This document shows positions 23,600 through 31,911 of a stretch of 43,221 nucleotides of DNA, one piece after another. How positions within the stretch are numbered: the first letter of the stretch is position 1; the number at the start of each line of letters is the position of its first letter. A model generated the notes under the pieces. The model had not been told where the DNA came from, made no database searches, and saw only the letters and a program-made list of their open reading frames with translations. The position numbers and the translations under genes were made by a program. This stretch comes from Bacilli bacterium (GTDB lineage Bacteria; Bacillota_I; Bacilli_A; RF39; UBA660), in assembly GCA_017887425.1 (NCBI GenBank), contig JAGHHZ010000022.1, positions 1-43,221 of the forward strand, read 5' to 3'.

Positions 23600-24127
23600 A
23601 TGCTAATAATAATTATAATTGCTATAAGTCTTAGTGTGGACGCTTTTTCTTTAGCTTTAGCGTATGGTACTTTGAATTTAAATAGAAAAGATATTTTAAA
23701 AATTTCTTTAACTGTAGGAGTATATCATTTTATCATGCCATTAATAGGAATGAGTGTTGGAACGACATTAATTCACCATCTTAAAATAGAGCCCACTTTA
23801 ATAGTTTTTTTAATTCTTTCTTTTATTGGAATACAAATGATCTACGAAACATTTAAAGAGGAAAAAATAAAACCAATTATAAATTTTAAAGAAATTTTAT
23901 TATTTGGCTTAGCTGTTAGTATCGATAGTTTTTCGGTAGGAATAAGTTTGAAAGTAATCAATGAAAGTTTTATTATATCTGCTTTAATTTTTTCAATTTT
24001 TAGTTTTCTATTTACTTATTTTGGCTTAAATTTAGGTAAAAAAATTAATAATCTGATTGGTAAATCTTCGACTATATTAGGAGGAATTGTTTTAATAATT
24101 ATCGGAATTATTTATTTAATTAAATAA
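23600..24127 (+). CDS. MntP/YtaF-family manganese efflux-type membrane protein
   Basis: 175 residues, about six membrane helices in two related halves. Each half carries the family motif: SLSVDAFSLALAYGT near residue 10 and GLAVSIDSFSVGISL near 107. The membrane aspartates of MntP are in these motifs. It is slightly short compared with MntP (~188) and YtaF (~210), which makes the exact subfamily uncertain. MntP exports Mn2+. Its ribosome binding site is locked in a hairpin (see the preceding entry). Confidence 0.8.
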   Translation: MLIIIIIAISLSVDAFSLALAYGTLNLNRKDILKISLTVGVYHFIMPLIGMSVGTTLIHHLKIEPTLIVFLILSFIGIQMIYETFKEEKIKPIINFKEILLFGLAVSIDSFSVGISLKVINESFIISALIFSIFSFLFTYFGLNLGKKINNLIGKSSTILGGIVLIIIGIIYLIK

Positions 24128-24163
24128 TTTGACATTTCTTTCACCGAATAATTTGGGAAATAG

Positions 24164-24192
24164 TTGCTTTTATTGGTAAAAAAATATATAAT
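24164..24192 (+). promoter_or_regulatory. Promoter of fba
   Basis: TTGCTT (24164-24169) and TATAAT (24187-24192), 17-base spacer, followed by AAGGTGGTGA and the start codon. Confidence 0.6.
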
Positions 24193-24207
24193 TAAGGTGG
24201 TGATAGA

Positions 24208-25062
24208 ATGTTAGAAAATATGAAAGATATGCTTGAAAAAGCAGATAACGGTAAGTATGCCGTACCACATTTTAATATTAACAATTTAGAATGGACAAGA
24301 TTTATTTTAGAAGAATGTGAAAACTTAAAAACTCCAGTTATTATTGGTGTGAGTGAAGGTGCTGGAAGATACATGGGCGGATTTAAAACCGTTGCTGATA
24401 TGGTTAAGAATTTAATTAGTTATTTGAATATTACAGTACCAGTAGCTCTTCATTTAGACCATGGTAGTTCTTATGAAAGTTGTGTTGATGCTATTGATAG
24501 TGGCTTTACTTCAGTTATGATTGATGCTTCTAAACATAGTATTGAAGAAAATATAAAAATTACAAAACAAGTTGTCGATTATGCTCATGCAAAAAACGTA
24601 ACAGTTGAAGCTGAAGTAGGTGCTGTTGGTGGCGAAGAAGATGGTGTTGCTAATGAACTTGCTTATGCTAAAGTGGAAGATGCTGTTAAATTAGTTCAAG
24701 AAACAGGAATTGATTTTTTAGCTCCTGCTTTAGGTAGTGTTCACGGTATTTACAAAGGTGAACCAAAATTAGATTTTGAAAGAATGGTTAAAATTCATGA
24801 GTTAGTTAAATTACCTTTAGTTTTACACGGAGGTTCAGGTATTCCAGATGAATTAATTAAAAAGGCTATTAGCTGTGGAATTTGTAAAATCAATATTAAT
24901 ACTGAACTACAAATTGCTTGGAGTGAGGGTGTAAGAAAATTTTTAAATGAAGATAATAAAGTTTATGACCCACGAAAAATTATTAAAAGTGGTGAAAATA
25001 GTATGAAAGAAATGATTAAAGAAAAAGTTACATTATTTGGTAGTGACAACAAACATATTTAA
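24208..25062 (+). CDS. fba: Class II fructose-1,6-bisphosphate aldolase
   Basis: 284 residues of a zinc-dependent TIM barrel. Metal and catalytic motifs include VALHLDHGSSYE, TSVMIDAS, VEAEVGAVGGEEDG, LAPALGSVHG and LVLHGGSGIP. The enzyme splits fructose-1,6-bisphosphate in glycolysis and can run in reverse. Followed by murA, as in Bacillus (fbaA ... murAB). It has its own promoter. Confidence 0.97.
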   Translation: MLENMKDMLEKADNGKYAVPHFNINNLEWTRFILEECENLKTPVIIGVSEGAGRYMGGFKTVADMVKNLISYLNITVPVALHLDHGSSYESCVDAIDSGFTSVMIDASKHSIEENIKITKQVVDYAHAKNVTVEAEVGAVGGEEDGVANELAYAKVEDAVKLVQETGIDFLAPALGSVHGIYKGEPKLDFERMVKIHELVKLPLVLHGGSGIPDELIKKAISCGICKININTELQIAWSEGVRKFLNEDNKVYDPRKIIKSGENSMKEMIKEKVTLFGSDNKHI

Positions 25063-25092
25063 TTACATACAAATATAGTAGTGGAGGAGTTT

Positions 25093-26346
25093 ATGAAAAA
25101 AATAAAGATAAATGGTGGAAAGGAATTAAAGGGGACAATAAAAATAAGTGGTGCTAAAAATAGTGCCGTTGCTTTAGTGCCAGCTTCTTTATTATCTGAT
25201 GGTATTGTTACTATCGATAATATTCCTAATATATCTGATATTGATGCTTTAAATGAAATATTAGAGTTTTTAGGAGCTAAAGTTAGGCGTGAAAATGATC
25301 GAATGATAATTGATCAAACAAATTTAGAAAATAAAGAAATTCCTGAATCAAAAGCCAAAAAGTTAAGAGCTTCTTACTATTTTATGTCTGCTTTATTAGG
25401 AAAGTATAAACATGTGGAAATGTATTTTCCAGGTGGTTGTTCAATTGGGGCTCGTCCGATTGATCAAACTTTGAAAGGTTTTAGAGCATTAGGTGCTGAA
25501 GTTATTGAAGAAGGTAATAAATTTACAATCGATGCCAAGGAATTGGTTGGCTCTGAAGTTAGTCTTGATATGCCTAGTGTTGGGGCAACGATAAATACTA
25601 TTTTAGTAGCTGTAAAAGCTAAAGGAACTACGACAATTCTAAATGCTGCTAAAGAACCAGAAATAGTTAATGTAGCGACCTTTTTGAACAATATGGGAGC
25701 TAAAATAACCGGTGCTGGAACTAGCGAGATAACTATTAAAGGTGTTAATAAATTAGGTGACGGTTTTGCAGAAGTAATACCTGATAGAATTGAAGCCGGA
25801 ACTTATGTAATTGCTGGTGCCTTAGTGGGAAATAGATTAAAAATTGAAAATATTATTCCTGAACATATTGAATCTTTAACTTTAAAATTAAAAGAGATGA
25901 ATGTTCCACTTGAAATACATGAAGATTATTTGATTGTATCTAAGTGTGAAAATATGAAACCAGTTAATATTAAAACACAAGGATATCCTGGTTTTGCAAC
26001 CGATTTGCAACAACCAATGACGGCTTTATTAATCGGCGCTAATGGAACTTCTGTTTTAGAAGAGACGATTTATGAAAATAGATTTCAAAACGTTCCGTTT
26101 TTAAATGAAATGGGTGCTGATATTATTATCGACGGAAGAAAAATATATGTTAAGGGTCCTAAAAGTTTAACTGGCAAAGAAATTATTGCTACTGATTTAA
26201 GAGCTGGTGCTTGTTTAGTACTAGCTGGATTAAAAGCCAATGGAATAACTATTATTAAAGAAGTTGAACATATTTTAAGAGGATATGAAAATATTATTGA
26301 AAAATTAAAAAATGTTGGAGCAGATATTGTTTTAGTTGATGAATAA
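25093..26346 (+). CDS. murA: UDP-N-acetylglucosamine 1-carboxyvinyltransferase
   Basis: About 417 residues. First committed step of peptidoglycan synthesis: transfers enolpyruvate from PEP to UDP-GlcNAc. It starts KIKINGGKELKGTIKISGAKN, has the fosfomycin-target Cys in PGGCSIGARPID, and the C-terminal LRAGACLVLAGL. Start at ATG 25093 with GTGGAGGAG upstream. Its position after fba and before rpmE suggests the MurAB/MurZ paralogue of Bacillus; rho, which lies there in Bacillus, is absent from this interval. Confidence 0.95.
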   Translation: MKKIKINGGKELKGTIKISGAKNSAVALVPASLLSDGIVTIDNIPNISDIDALNEILEFLGAKVRRENDRMIIDQTNLENKEIPESKAKKLRASYYFMSALLGKYKHVEMYFPGGCSIGARPIDQTLKGFRALGAEVIEEGNKFTIDAKELVGSEVSLDMPSVGATINTILVAVKAKGTTTILNAAKEPEIVNVATFLNNMGAKITGAGTSEITIKGVNKLGDGFAEVIPDRIEAGTYVIAGALVGNRLKIENIIPEHIESLTLKLKEMNVPLEIHEDYLIVSKCENMKPVNIKTQGYPGFATDLQQPMTALLIGANGTSVLEETIYENRFQNVPFLNEMGADIIIDGRKIYVKGPKSLTGKEIIATDLRAGACLVLAGLKANGITIIKEVEHILRGYENIIEKLKNVGADIVLVDE

Positions 26347-26370
26347 TTTAGTTAATAAATAATATAATTT

Positions 26371-26396
26371 AAGTAGATTTAATCTACTTTTTTTGT
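26371..26396 (+). terminator. Terminator after murA
   Basis: AAGTAGA pairs with TCTACTT around a 5-base loop, followed by a T-run. Confidence 0.7.
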
Positions 26397-26409
26397 GGGA
26401 GGAATTTGT

Positions 26410-27129
26410 ATGAAAAAAATTTTAACTATAGTTATCATTGCCTTAGCTGTTTTATTAATTTATTTAGGATTTAAGGATAAAGATATATATTATTTATCGC
26501 TAGGTGATTCTTTAGCTAATGGCGTTAATGGAATTGGTGTTAAAGATTATGGCTATGCTGATTATGTAAAAGACTATTTAGATAACAATGATTTATTGGA
26601 TAATTACGCATCTTTAACTAGTAATAATAAAAGAAGTATTGATTTAATTAAAGAAATAGAAGAAAATGTAAAAATAACTGTTGATGGTAAAGAAAAAACA
26701 ATTCAAAATGCCTTAATTAAAGCTGACATAATAACAATATCGATTGGGATGAATGATTTATTTAGTAATATTACTTTTAATAATGATTTTAGTGTGAATG
26801 ATTTATATAATAAACTAGATGAAGTAGCTTTAGATTTAGATAAATTGTTTAAACTATTAAGAGATTATTCAAAGGAAGAAATTATTTTTATTGGTTTTTA
26901 TAATTGTTTAAAAGAAGAAGAGTTAGTGGAATTTTTTAAATATGCAAATGATAAAATAAGTAAGTTAGCTAGTTCTTATGATATCGACTATTTAGATATT
27001 TATGAAGACTTTAATAATACAAATTATTTTGATAGTATTATTGATAGTTTTCCTAATAAGAAAGGATATCAAGCGATTTACTCCAAAATTATTGCTATTT
27101 TAGAAGAAAAAGTCATTAAAAAGTCTTGA
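26410..27129 (+). CDS. Membrane-anchored SGNH/GDSL hydrolase-like protein
   Basis: About 239 residues. An N-terminal membrane anchor (5-22) is followed by block I YLSLGDSLANG (Ser nucleophile) and block III SIGMNDLF (Asn oxyanion). The region where the family has DxxHP reads IIDSFPNKKGYQAI, so the usual catalytic His appears to be Phe. It may be inactive, use another His or be a divergent member. The ATG at 26410 follows GGAGGAA. It replaces rho in the Bacillus-like murA-rho-rpmE order. Substrate unknown. Confidence 0.75.
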   Translation: MKKILTIVIIALAVLLIYLGFKDKDIYYLSLGDSLANGVNGIGVKDYGYADYVKDYLDNNDLLDNYASLTSNNKRSIDLIKEIEENVKITVDGKEKTIQNALIKADIITISIGMNDLFSNITFNNDFSVNDLYNKLDEVALDLDKLFKLLRDYSKEEIIFIGFYNCLKEEELVEFFKYANDKISKLASSYDIDYLDIYEDFNNTNYFDSIIDSFPNKKGYQAIYSKIIAILEEKVIKKS

Positions 27130-27155
27130 TTTTTATTATTTTTATTTGTTATAAT
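27126..27155 (+). promoter_or_regulatory. Promoter of rpmE
   Basis: TTGATT (27126-27131) and TATAAT (27150-27155), 18-base spacer. It overlaps the stop of the preceding gene. Confidence 0.6.
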
Positions 27156-27174
27156 ATAGGAGCATTAAATTTCT

Positions 27175-27192
27175 ATGACTTAATTTAGTCAT
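27175..27192 (+). promoter_or_regulatory. Leader hairpin of rpmE
   Basis: ATGACT (27175-27180) pairs with AGTCAT (27187-27192) over TAATTT, ending a few bases before the GGAAGGAG ribosome binding site. Ribosomal protein L31 leaders are known in several bacterial groups. This is a candidate for autoregulation by L31, not a proven member. Confidence 0.4.
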
Positions 27193-27211
27193 GGCGGAAG
27201 GAGATAAGATT

Positions 27212-27427
27212 ATGAAAAAAGGAATTCATCCAGAATATATGGACACTAAAGTTACTTGTGCATGTGGTAATACTTTTACAGTTAGATCTAACAAATCAGA
27301 ACTACATATCGAAGTATGTGATAAATGTCATCCATTCTTTACAGGTAAACAAGGTACAGTTACTAAAACTGGTCGCGTTGAAAAATTCAACCGTAAATAT
27401 GGACTTAATCAAGATAAAGCTGCATAA
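27212..27427 (+). CDS. rpmE: 50S ribosomal protein L31 (zinc-binding type)
   Basis: 71 residues, starting [20 protein letters not shown]. Cysteines in CACGN and CDKCHPF mark the C+ zinc form rather than the zinc-free YtiA type. It ends [10 protein letters not shown] as in the family. The start at ATG 27212 with GGAAGGAG is preferred to an in-frame start at 27191, which lies in the leader hairpin. Confidence 0.96.
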   Translation: MKKGIHPEYMDTKVTCACGNTFTVRSNKSELHIEVCDKCHPFFTGKQGTVTKTGRVEKFNRKYGLNQDKAA

Positions 27428-27441
27428 TTGCAGTTTTTTTT
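27418..27441 (+). terminator. Terminator after rpmE
   Basis: CTGCA, TAAT loop, TGCAG, then eight T. It overlaps the stop codon. Confidence 0.75.
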
Positions 27442-27549
27442 CTTTTTAATTCTATATCGTGTTATAATTAAGATAGGGATTAGAAAGGAGAAAAGTAAAA
27501 TATTAAATAAAATAACAATATTTTAAATTATATATAAAGAGGCGATAGA

Positions 27550-27978
27550 ATGAAAATAGGAATAGCAAGTGATCACAGAGGTGTGATTTTAAAAGAAAAA
27601 ATTAAAAATTATTTAAATAGTAAATATCAAATAATCGATTATGGAACTAATTCAATTGAAAGTGTCGATTATCCACAGTATGCCTATAAAATAGGTGAAG
27701 CTGTTCATGATAAAAAAATTGATTTGGGAATTTTAATATGTGGTACTGGAATTGGCATGAGTATTGCGTGTAATAAAGTTAAAGGTGTTAGATGTGCTAA
27801 AGTAAATGATAAAGAAGAAGCTTTTTTAGCGCGTAATCACAATAATGCCAATGTTATTGCTTTAAGTGAGAAAACTATAGATTATAAAGAAATAATCGAT
27901 ACTTTTTTAACGACAAACTTTTCCGACGAAGAAAAACATCATCGAAGAGTAGAAATGATTGATAAATATGGCAATTAA
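27550..27978 (+). CDS. rpiB: Ribose-5-phosphate isomerase B (RpiB/LacAB family)
   Basis: 142 residues. Family motifs are IGIASDHRG, IIDYGT, the catalytic Cys in LICGTGIGMSIACNK, GVRCAKVND and ARNHNNANVIAL. It interconverts ribose-5-phosphate and ribulose-5-phosphate in the pentose phosphate pathway. An AT-rich leader (27465-27545) contains AAATATT/AATATTT inverted repeats of unclear role. The end overlaps the next start. Confidence 0.95.
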   Translation: MKIGIASDHRGVILKEKIKNYLNSKYQIIDYGTNSIESVDYPQYAYKIGEAVHDKKIDLGILICGTGIGMSIACNKVKGVRCAKVNDKEEAFLARNHNNANVIALSEKTIDYKEIIDTFLTTNFSDEEKHHRRVEMIDKYGN

Positions 27979-28159
27979 AACAATACTTTATTTAATTGTT
28001 GTCCCTTTTTCAATATTAGCTATTGATAGTATTAATTTCGAACACGTATTTAAGAAGAATCGATATTATCAAGCTAGAATATTATTTATGTTTTTAGCGA
28101 TGGGATTGTCGTATTTAGTCGTTAACTTTTTATATGATTTTTTCATTTCAAGTGTATAA
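27968..28159 (+). CDS. DUF1146 membrane protein (YwzB-like)
   Basis: A 63-residue protein with two membrane helices (~5-20 and 38-58) separated by FEHVFKKNRYYQARILFM, as in DUF1146. In Bacillus ywzB lies upstream of murAA and spoIID, and here too it precedes spoIID. Function unknown. The ATG at 27968, overlapping the rpiB end, is preferred to an upstream TTG. Confidence 0.75.
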   Translation: MAIKTILYLIVVPFSILAIDSINFEHVFKKNRYYQARILFMFLAMGLSYLVVNFLYDFFISSV

Positions 28160-28171
28160 TTTTAAGTAGAT

Positions 28172-28220
28172 AGCAGTATTTTAATATTGGAGATGATATT
28201 ATGAAAAAAATACTGCTTTT
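28172..28220 (+). promoter_or_regulatory. Inverted repeat enclosing the spoIID start
   Basis: AGCAGTATTTT (28172-28182) is perfectly complementary to AAAATACTGCT (28207-28217), the latter inside the first codons of spoIID, and TTT follows. The 24-base loop holds the GGAG ribosome binding site and the ATG. It resembles a terminator built into the gene start, or a fold that limits translation initiation. Confidence 0.55.
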
Positions 28221-29112
28221 AACTTGTCTAATTATCTTAATACCATTTTTAGTTGTAAATTTATTTATTAAAGACGATGAAATAAAGTTTATATATACTT
28301 CTAATATGACTGTTAGAGTAAAACAAGAAGATACTGATGAAATAATAAAAGTTCCTTTTGAAGATTATATTGTCGGTGTTTTAGCTGGTGAGATGCCTAT
28401 TTCTTTTGAACTAGAAGCTTTAAAAGCACAAGCGGTTGCTGCAAGAAGTTATGTTATGAAAAAAATGGAGTATAATAAAGATAAAGATTATGATGTTGTC
28501 GATACAGTTATGAATCAAGTTTATTTAGATAATGATTATTTAAAAAAAGCTTGGAAAGATGATTATACTGAAAATATAAATAAAATAAAAACAGCAGTTT
28601 TAGAGACTTCTAATCAATATTTAGTTTATGATGATAAGGTAATTGATGCCATGTTTTTTTCAACAAGTGTTGGGTTTACAGAAAATAGTGAAGAGGTCTT
28701 TACTAGTAAACTACCTTATTTAAGAAGTGTTAGTTCTACTTGGGATGAAATTTCACCGGTATTTGAAGTTAATTATACATTTGAATTAGAAGATTTTTAT
28801 AATAAATTAAATTTAGATTATCAAGATGAGATAATTTTAGAAAAAATCGATACTACAAGTACTGGAAGAATTAAAGAAATTAAAATTAATAATGTTTTGT
28901 TTGCTGGCAGTGAAGTTGTTAGTGCTTTAAATTTAAAATCTAATCATTTTACAATCAAACAAGATGGAAATCAAGTTTATATTACAACTAAAGGTTATGG
29001 TCATGGTGTGGGAATGAGTCAATATGGTGCGCAGGCAATGGCTTTAGAAGGATATACCTATGATGAAATTTTAAAACATTATTATCAAGGTACAGAAATA
29101 AAAAAATTTTAA
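28201..29112 (+). CDS. spoIID: Stage II sporulation protein D
   Basis: 303 residues. An N-terminal membrane anchor (1-22) is followed by the SpoIID domain: FEDYIVGVLAGEMP (catalytic Glu in AGEMP), LKAQAVAARSYVM and the C-terminal GYGHGVGMSQYGAQAMALEG. SpoIID is a lytic transglycosylase that, with SpoIIM and SpoIIP, drives engulfment. It precedes spoIIQ, spoIIID and mbl as in Bacillus, where it is sigma-E dependent. I cannot see a clear sigma-E promoter here. Confidence 0.96.
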   Translation: MKKILLLTCLIILIPFLVVNLFIKDDEIKFIYTSNMTVRVKQEDTDEIIKVPFEDYIVGVLAGEMPISFELEALKAQAVAARSYVMKKMEYNKDKDYDVVDTVMNQVYLDNDYLKKAWKDDYTENINKIKTAVLETSNQYLVYDDKVIDAMFFSTSVGFTENSEEVFTSKLPYLRSVSSTWDEISPVFEVNYTFELEDFYNKLNLDYQDEIILEKIDTTSTGRIKEIKINNVLFAGSEVVSALNLKSNHFTIKQDGNQVYITTKGYGHGVGMSQYGAQAMALEGYTYDEILKHYYQGTEIKKF

Positions 29113-29118
29113 AAAAAT

Positions 29119-29147
29119 GTATAAATTTTTCATATTTGCTCAAACTT
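29119..29147 (+). promoter_or_regulatory. Candidate sigma-F promoter of spoIIQ
   Basis: GTATA (29119-29123), a 14-base spacer and GCTCAAACTT (29138-29147) partly match the sigma-F consensus (GYWTA, GGNRANANTW). The key mismatches are at the second and fourth -10 positions. Bacillus spoIIQ is sigma-F dependent, which makes the match more credible. Confidence 0.35.
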
Positions 29148-29164
29148 AATATAGAGGTGAGAAT

Positions 29165-29791
29165 ATGAAAAAAAGGAAGCTAAAAAAAGGAGTTGTTTAT
29201 GCTTTATATGCCTTATCTTTTGTAACAGTATTAGGAACAATTTATTTGTTAGAGTTTATCTCTTCACCTAGTAAACTTGAAGATGATACAACCTATGTTA
29301 ATGACATTATCATCGAAGAGGAAATACCAGTTGTTAATACAAATAATATTATTACAAAACCTTATTTAGGAGAAGATGTTAAAATAGTAAGATATTTTTA
29401 TGATTATCAAGGTAGTGAAGAAGAACAAAAAAATTCTTTAATTTATTATGAAAATACTTATCTTCCTAATAGTGGTGTTGATTATCAAGGCGGTGAAGCT
29501 TTTGATGTTGTATCAATATTAGATGGTGAAGTAACAAAAGTTATGGAAAACAACTTATTAGGTAAAATAGTTGAAATAACTCATGATAATAACCTAATTA
29601 GTGTTTATCAAAGTTTGGGAGAAGTTAGTGTTAACGAAGGAGATAGTGTTTTACAAGGACAAATTATTGGTAAAACAGGCGAAGCTAATATTTCTACTGA
29701 TTTAGGTAATCATTTACATTTTGAGTTAATTCATAATGGAAAAAATGTCAACCCTGAAGAGTATTATGATAAACAACTAAATGAATTGTAA
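29165..29791 (+). CDS. spoIIQ: Stage II sporulation protein Q (LytM/M23 fold)
   Basis: 208 residues. One membrane helix (~12-31), a linker and a C-terminal M23/LytM domain. The first zinc motif (HxxxD) reads NSGVDYQG, so the His is missing, while the later HLHFEL motif remains. A degenerate metal site is also known in Bacillus SpoIIQ, which acts as a forespore anchor for SpoIIIAH rather than as a protease. Its place between spoIID and spoIIID supports the name. Confidence 0.9.
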   Translation: MKKRKLKKGVVYALYALSFVTVLGTIYLLEFISSPSKLEDDTTYVNDIIIEEEIPVVNTNNIITKPYLGEDVKIVRYFYDYQGSEEEQKNSLIYYENTYLPNSGVDYQGGEAFDVVSILDGEVTKVMENNLLGKIVEITHDNNLISVYQSLGEVSVNEGDSVLQGQIIGKTGEANISTDLGNHLHFELIHNGKNVNPEEYYDKQLNEL

Positions 29792-29811
29792 GAGTTTTAA
29801 TACTCTTTTTT
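29790..29811 (+). terminator. Terminator after spoIIQ
   Basis: AAGAGT (29790-29795), TTTAAT loop, ACTCTT (29802-29807), then T-run. Confidence 0.7.
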
Positions 29812-29858
29812 AGGTATATTTATTAGTTTAATATATATATTTAATTAAGAGGTGTATC

Positions 29859-30107
29859 ATGAATAAAAATATTATTGACCGCGTTTTAGAAGAAACTAAA
29901 TATATTATAAAAACTAATAGTACAGTTAGGGAAATAGCTAAAATATTTAATGTTAGTAAAAGTACTGTTCACAAGGATTTACACGAACGACTGAAAGATA
30001 TAAATTATAATAATTATTTAGAAGTTGATAAGATTTTAAAGTATCATACAGACATTAGACATATTAGAGGTGGCGAGTCAACCAAACGGAAGTATTTAAG
30101 TAATTAA
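29859..30107 (+). CDS. spoIIID: Sporulation transcription factor SpoIIID
   Basis: 82 residues with a helix-turn-helix VREIAKIFNVSKSTVHKDLHERL and a basic C-terminal tail with RHIRGGESTKRKYL, both diagnostic of SpoIIID. In Bacillus it modulates sigma-E and sigma-K genes in the mother cell. Ribosome binding site AAGAGGTG. Followed by mbl, as in Bacillus. Confidence 0.96.
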   Translation: MNKNIIDRVLEETKYIIKTNSTVREIAKIFNVSKSTVHKDLHERLKDINYNNYLEVDKILKYHTDIRHIRGGESTKRKYLSN

Positions 30108-30162
30108 TGTAAAAAAATGGTAGAAAATATGGTATAATATTTTAGGAAATGAGAGTGATAAA

Positions 30163-31152
30163 ATGTTTGCAAAGGATATTGGAATAGATTTAGGAACGGC
30201 AAATGTACTTATATATGTTAAAGGTCAAGGAATTGTTTTAAATGAACCATCCGTTGTAGCGATGGATGCTGAGACTAAAAAACCTTTAGCCGTTGGTAGT
30301 GAAGCAAGAGAAATGTTAGGACGTACCCCTGGATCAGTAGTAGCAATTCGTCCAATGAAGGATGGAGTTATTGCAGACTTTGAAATTACTGAAGTAATGT
30401 TGAATCATTTTATTAGAAAAATAAATGGCAAAAGTTTTTTATCAAGACCAAGAATTTTAATTTGTTGTCCATCCAATATAACACAAGTTGAAAAAAATGC
30501 GATTAAAGAAGCGGCTGAAAGAACTGGCGCTAAAAAGGTTTTTATCGAAGAAGAACCAAAAGTAGCAGCTATTGGGGCAGGAATGGATATTTCTAAACCA
30601 AGTGGCAATATGGTTATCGATATTGGCGGTGGAACTACGGATATTGCTGTTTTATCACTCGGAGGAATTGTTACTAGTTCTTCTATTAAAATAGCGGGCA
30701 ATGTCTTTGATAGTGACATTATGAAATATATTAAAGACAAATATAAATTATTGATTGGTGATCGAACAGCTGAGGAAATTAAAATAAGTATTGGAACTGT
30801 TTATAGCGGTAATAAAAATGATAAGATGGAAGTAAGAGGTAGAGATTTAGTTACAGGATTACCACATTCTATTACAATATGTTCTGATGAAGTAGAGGAA
30901 GCTTTAAGAGAAAGCGTATATATTATTGTTCATACTGCTAAAAGTGTTTTAGAACAAACACCACCGGAATTAGCTGCTGACATTATTGACAAAGGTATTG
31001 TTATTACTGGTGGTGGAGCTTTAATTGATGGTTTTGATCTTTTACTAGCTCATGAATTAAAAGTACCTGTATTTATAGCTGAAAGCCCTTTAACTTGTGT
31101 TGTTGAGGGAACAGGAATTTTATTAGATAATATTCATTTGATTGATAAATAG
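30163..31152 (+). CDS. mbl: MreB/Mbl family rod-shape actin
   Basis: 329 residues of actin-like ATPase: GIDLGTANVLIYVKGQGIV, VAIRPMKDGVIADF, VIDIGGGTTDIAVLSLGG and GIVITGGGALI. MreB-family filaments guide lateral wall synthesis. I choose Mbl over MreB because spoIIID is the immediate neighbour and no mreC or mreD follows. A TATAAT lies about 25 bases before the start. Confidence 0.92.
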   Translation: MFAKDIGIDLGTANVLIYVKGQGIVLNEPSVVAMDAETKKPLAVGSEAREMLGRTPGSVVAIRPMKDGVIADFEITEVMLNHFIRKINGKSFLSRPRILICCPSNITQVEKNAIKEAAERTGAKKVFIEEEPKVAAIGAGMDISKPSGNMVIDIGGGTTDIAVLSLGGIVTSSSIKIAGNVFDSDIMKYIKDKYKLLIGDRTAEEIKISIGTVYSGNKNDKMEVRGRDLVTGLPHSITICSDEVEEALRESVYIIVHTAKSVLEQTPPELAADIIDKGIVITGGGALIDGFDLLLAHELKVPVFIAESPLTCVVEGTGILLDNIHLIDK

Positions 31153-31173
31153 ACGCTTAATTGCGTTTTTTTT
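31153..31173 (+). terminator. Terminator after mbl
   Basis: ACGC (31153-31156), TTAATT loop, GCGT, then eight T, starting right after the stop codon. Confidence 0.7.
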
Positions 31174-31198
31174 ATGGTATGATATTATTGGTGAAAGT

Positions 31199-31882
31199 AT
31201 GAAATTTATACAATATGTTTTAGCATGGCTAATAACATTTATATTAATAATAATTGTTTTAATTTCTAGTTTTAATTTGGCTATTTATGGTGATTCACAG
31301 TATCACTTTTTTGAAAATGAATATATAAAATATGAAATTGCTGATAAATTAGATTTAGAAATACCAATTATAATGGATATTACAGACCATATTTTAAATT
31401 ATTTAAGAGGAAATGAAGATAACCTTAGTTATATATTAGAAGATGGAAGAGATTTTTTTAACGAGCAAGATTTATTTCATATGCAAGATGTTCGAGAAAT
31501 ATTTATTACAGTTTTTAATTTTAATTGGTTTTTAATTATTAGTTTAATTATTTTGTTGTTAATATTTATTTATATTAAAGGTGATTGGAAAAATATCTTA
31601 CCTAACTTTTATTTTATAAATTTGTTTTTATTTTTTATTGTATCATTAATAGTTTTTATCTTCTGTTTAGTTGATTTTGAAGGAATGTTTTATTTTTTCC
31701 ACAGTATTTTATTTGATAATAATTTATGGCTATTTCAACCTCAAAGTGACTTAATGATTCAGTTATTTCCTTTGGAGTTTTTTAAAGATTTTGGTGTTAG
31801 ATTAGTCATGATTTTTATAGTATTTATATTTTTATTAACTTTGTTTTTTATTAAGTGGAAAAGGATTGTTAAGAACAAATAA
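31199..31882 (+). CDS. DUF1461 (TIGR01906-type) membrane protein
   Basis: About 227 residues with four membrane helices (~5-28, ~101-123, ~133-155, ~198-220). The family pattern is clear: FNEQDLFHMQDVREIF in the first outer loop, and FHSILFDNNLWLFQPQSDLM then FPLEFFKDFG in the second. Function unknown. The ATG at 31199 follows GGTGAAAGT and is preferred to an in-frame start at 31142, which overlaps mbl and the terminator. Confidence 0.8.
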   Translation: MKFIQYVLAWLITFILIIIVLISSFNLAIYGDSQYHFFENEYIKYEIADKLDLEIPIIMDITDHILNYLRGNEDNLSYILEDGRDFFNEQDLFHMQDVREIFITVFNFNWFLIISLIILLLIFIYIKGDWKNILPNFYFINLFLFFIVSLIVFIFCLVDFEGMFYFFHSILFDNNLWLFQPQSDLMIQLFPLEFFKDFGVRLVMIFIVFIFLLTLFFIKWKRIVKNK

Positions 31883-31911
31883 AAAACACGAATTATTTTT
31901 TTCGTGTTTTT
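31882..31911. terminator. Bidirectional terminator
   Basis: AAAAACACGAA (31882-31892) pairs with TTCGTGTTTTT (31901-31911). It serves the rightward DUF1461 gene and the leftward XRE gene that converge here. Confidence 0.8.

Noticed and set aside
24129-24134. TTGACA as the -35 of fba
   Set aside because: No -10 lies at a suitable distance; the pair at 24164 and 24187 has correct spacing.
27488-27530. Leader peptide before rpiB
   Set aside because: A good Shine-Dalgarno (AAAGGAG) is followed only by ATA or similar codons and an AT-rich inverted repeat; no ATG, GTG or TTG frame is convincing.
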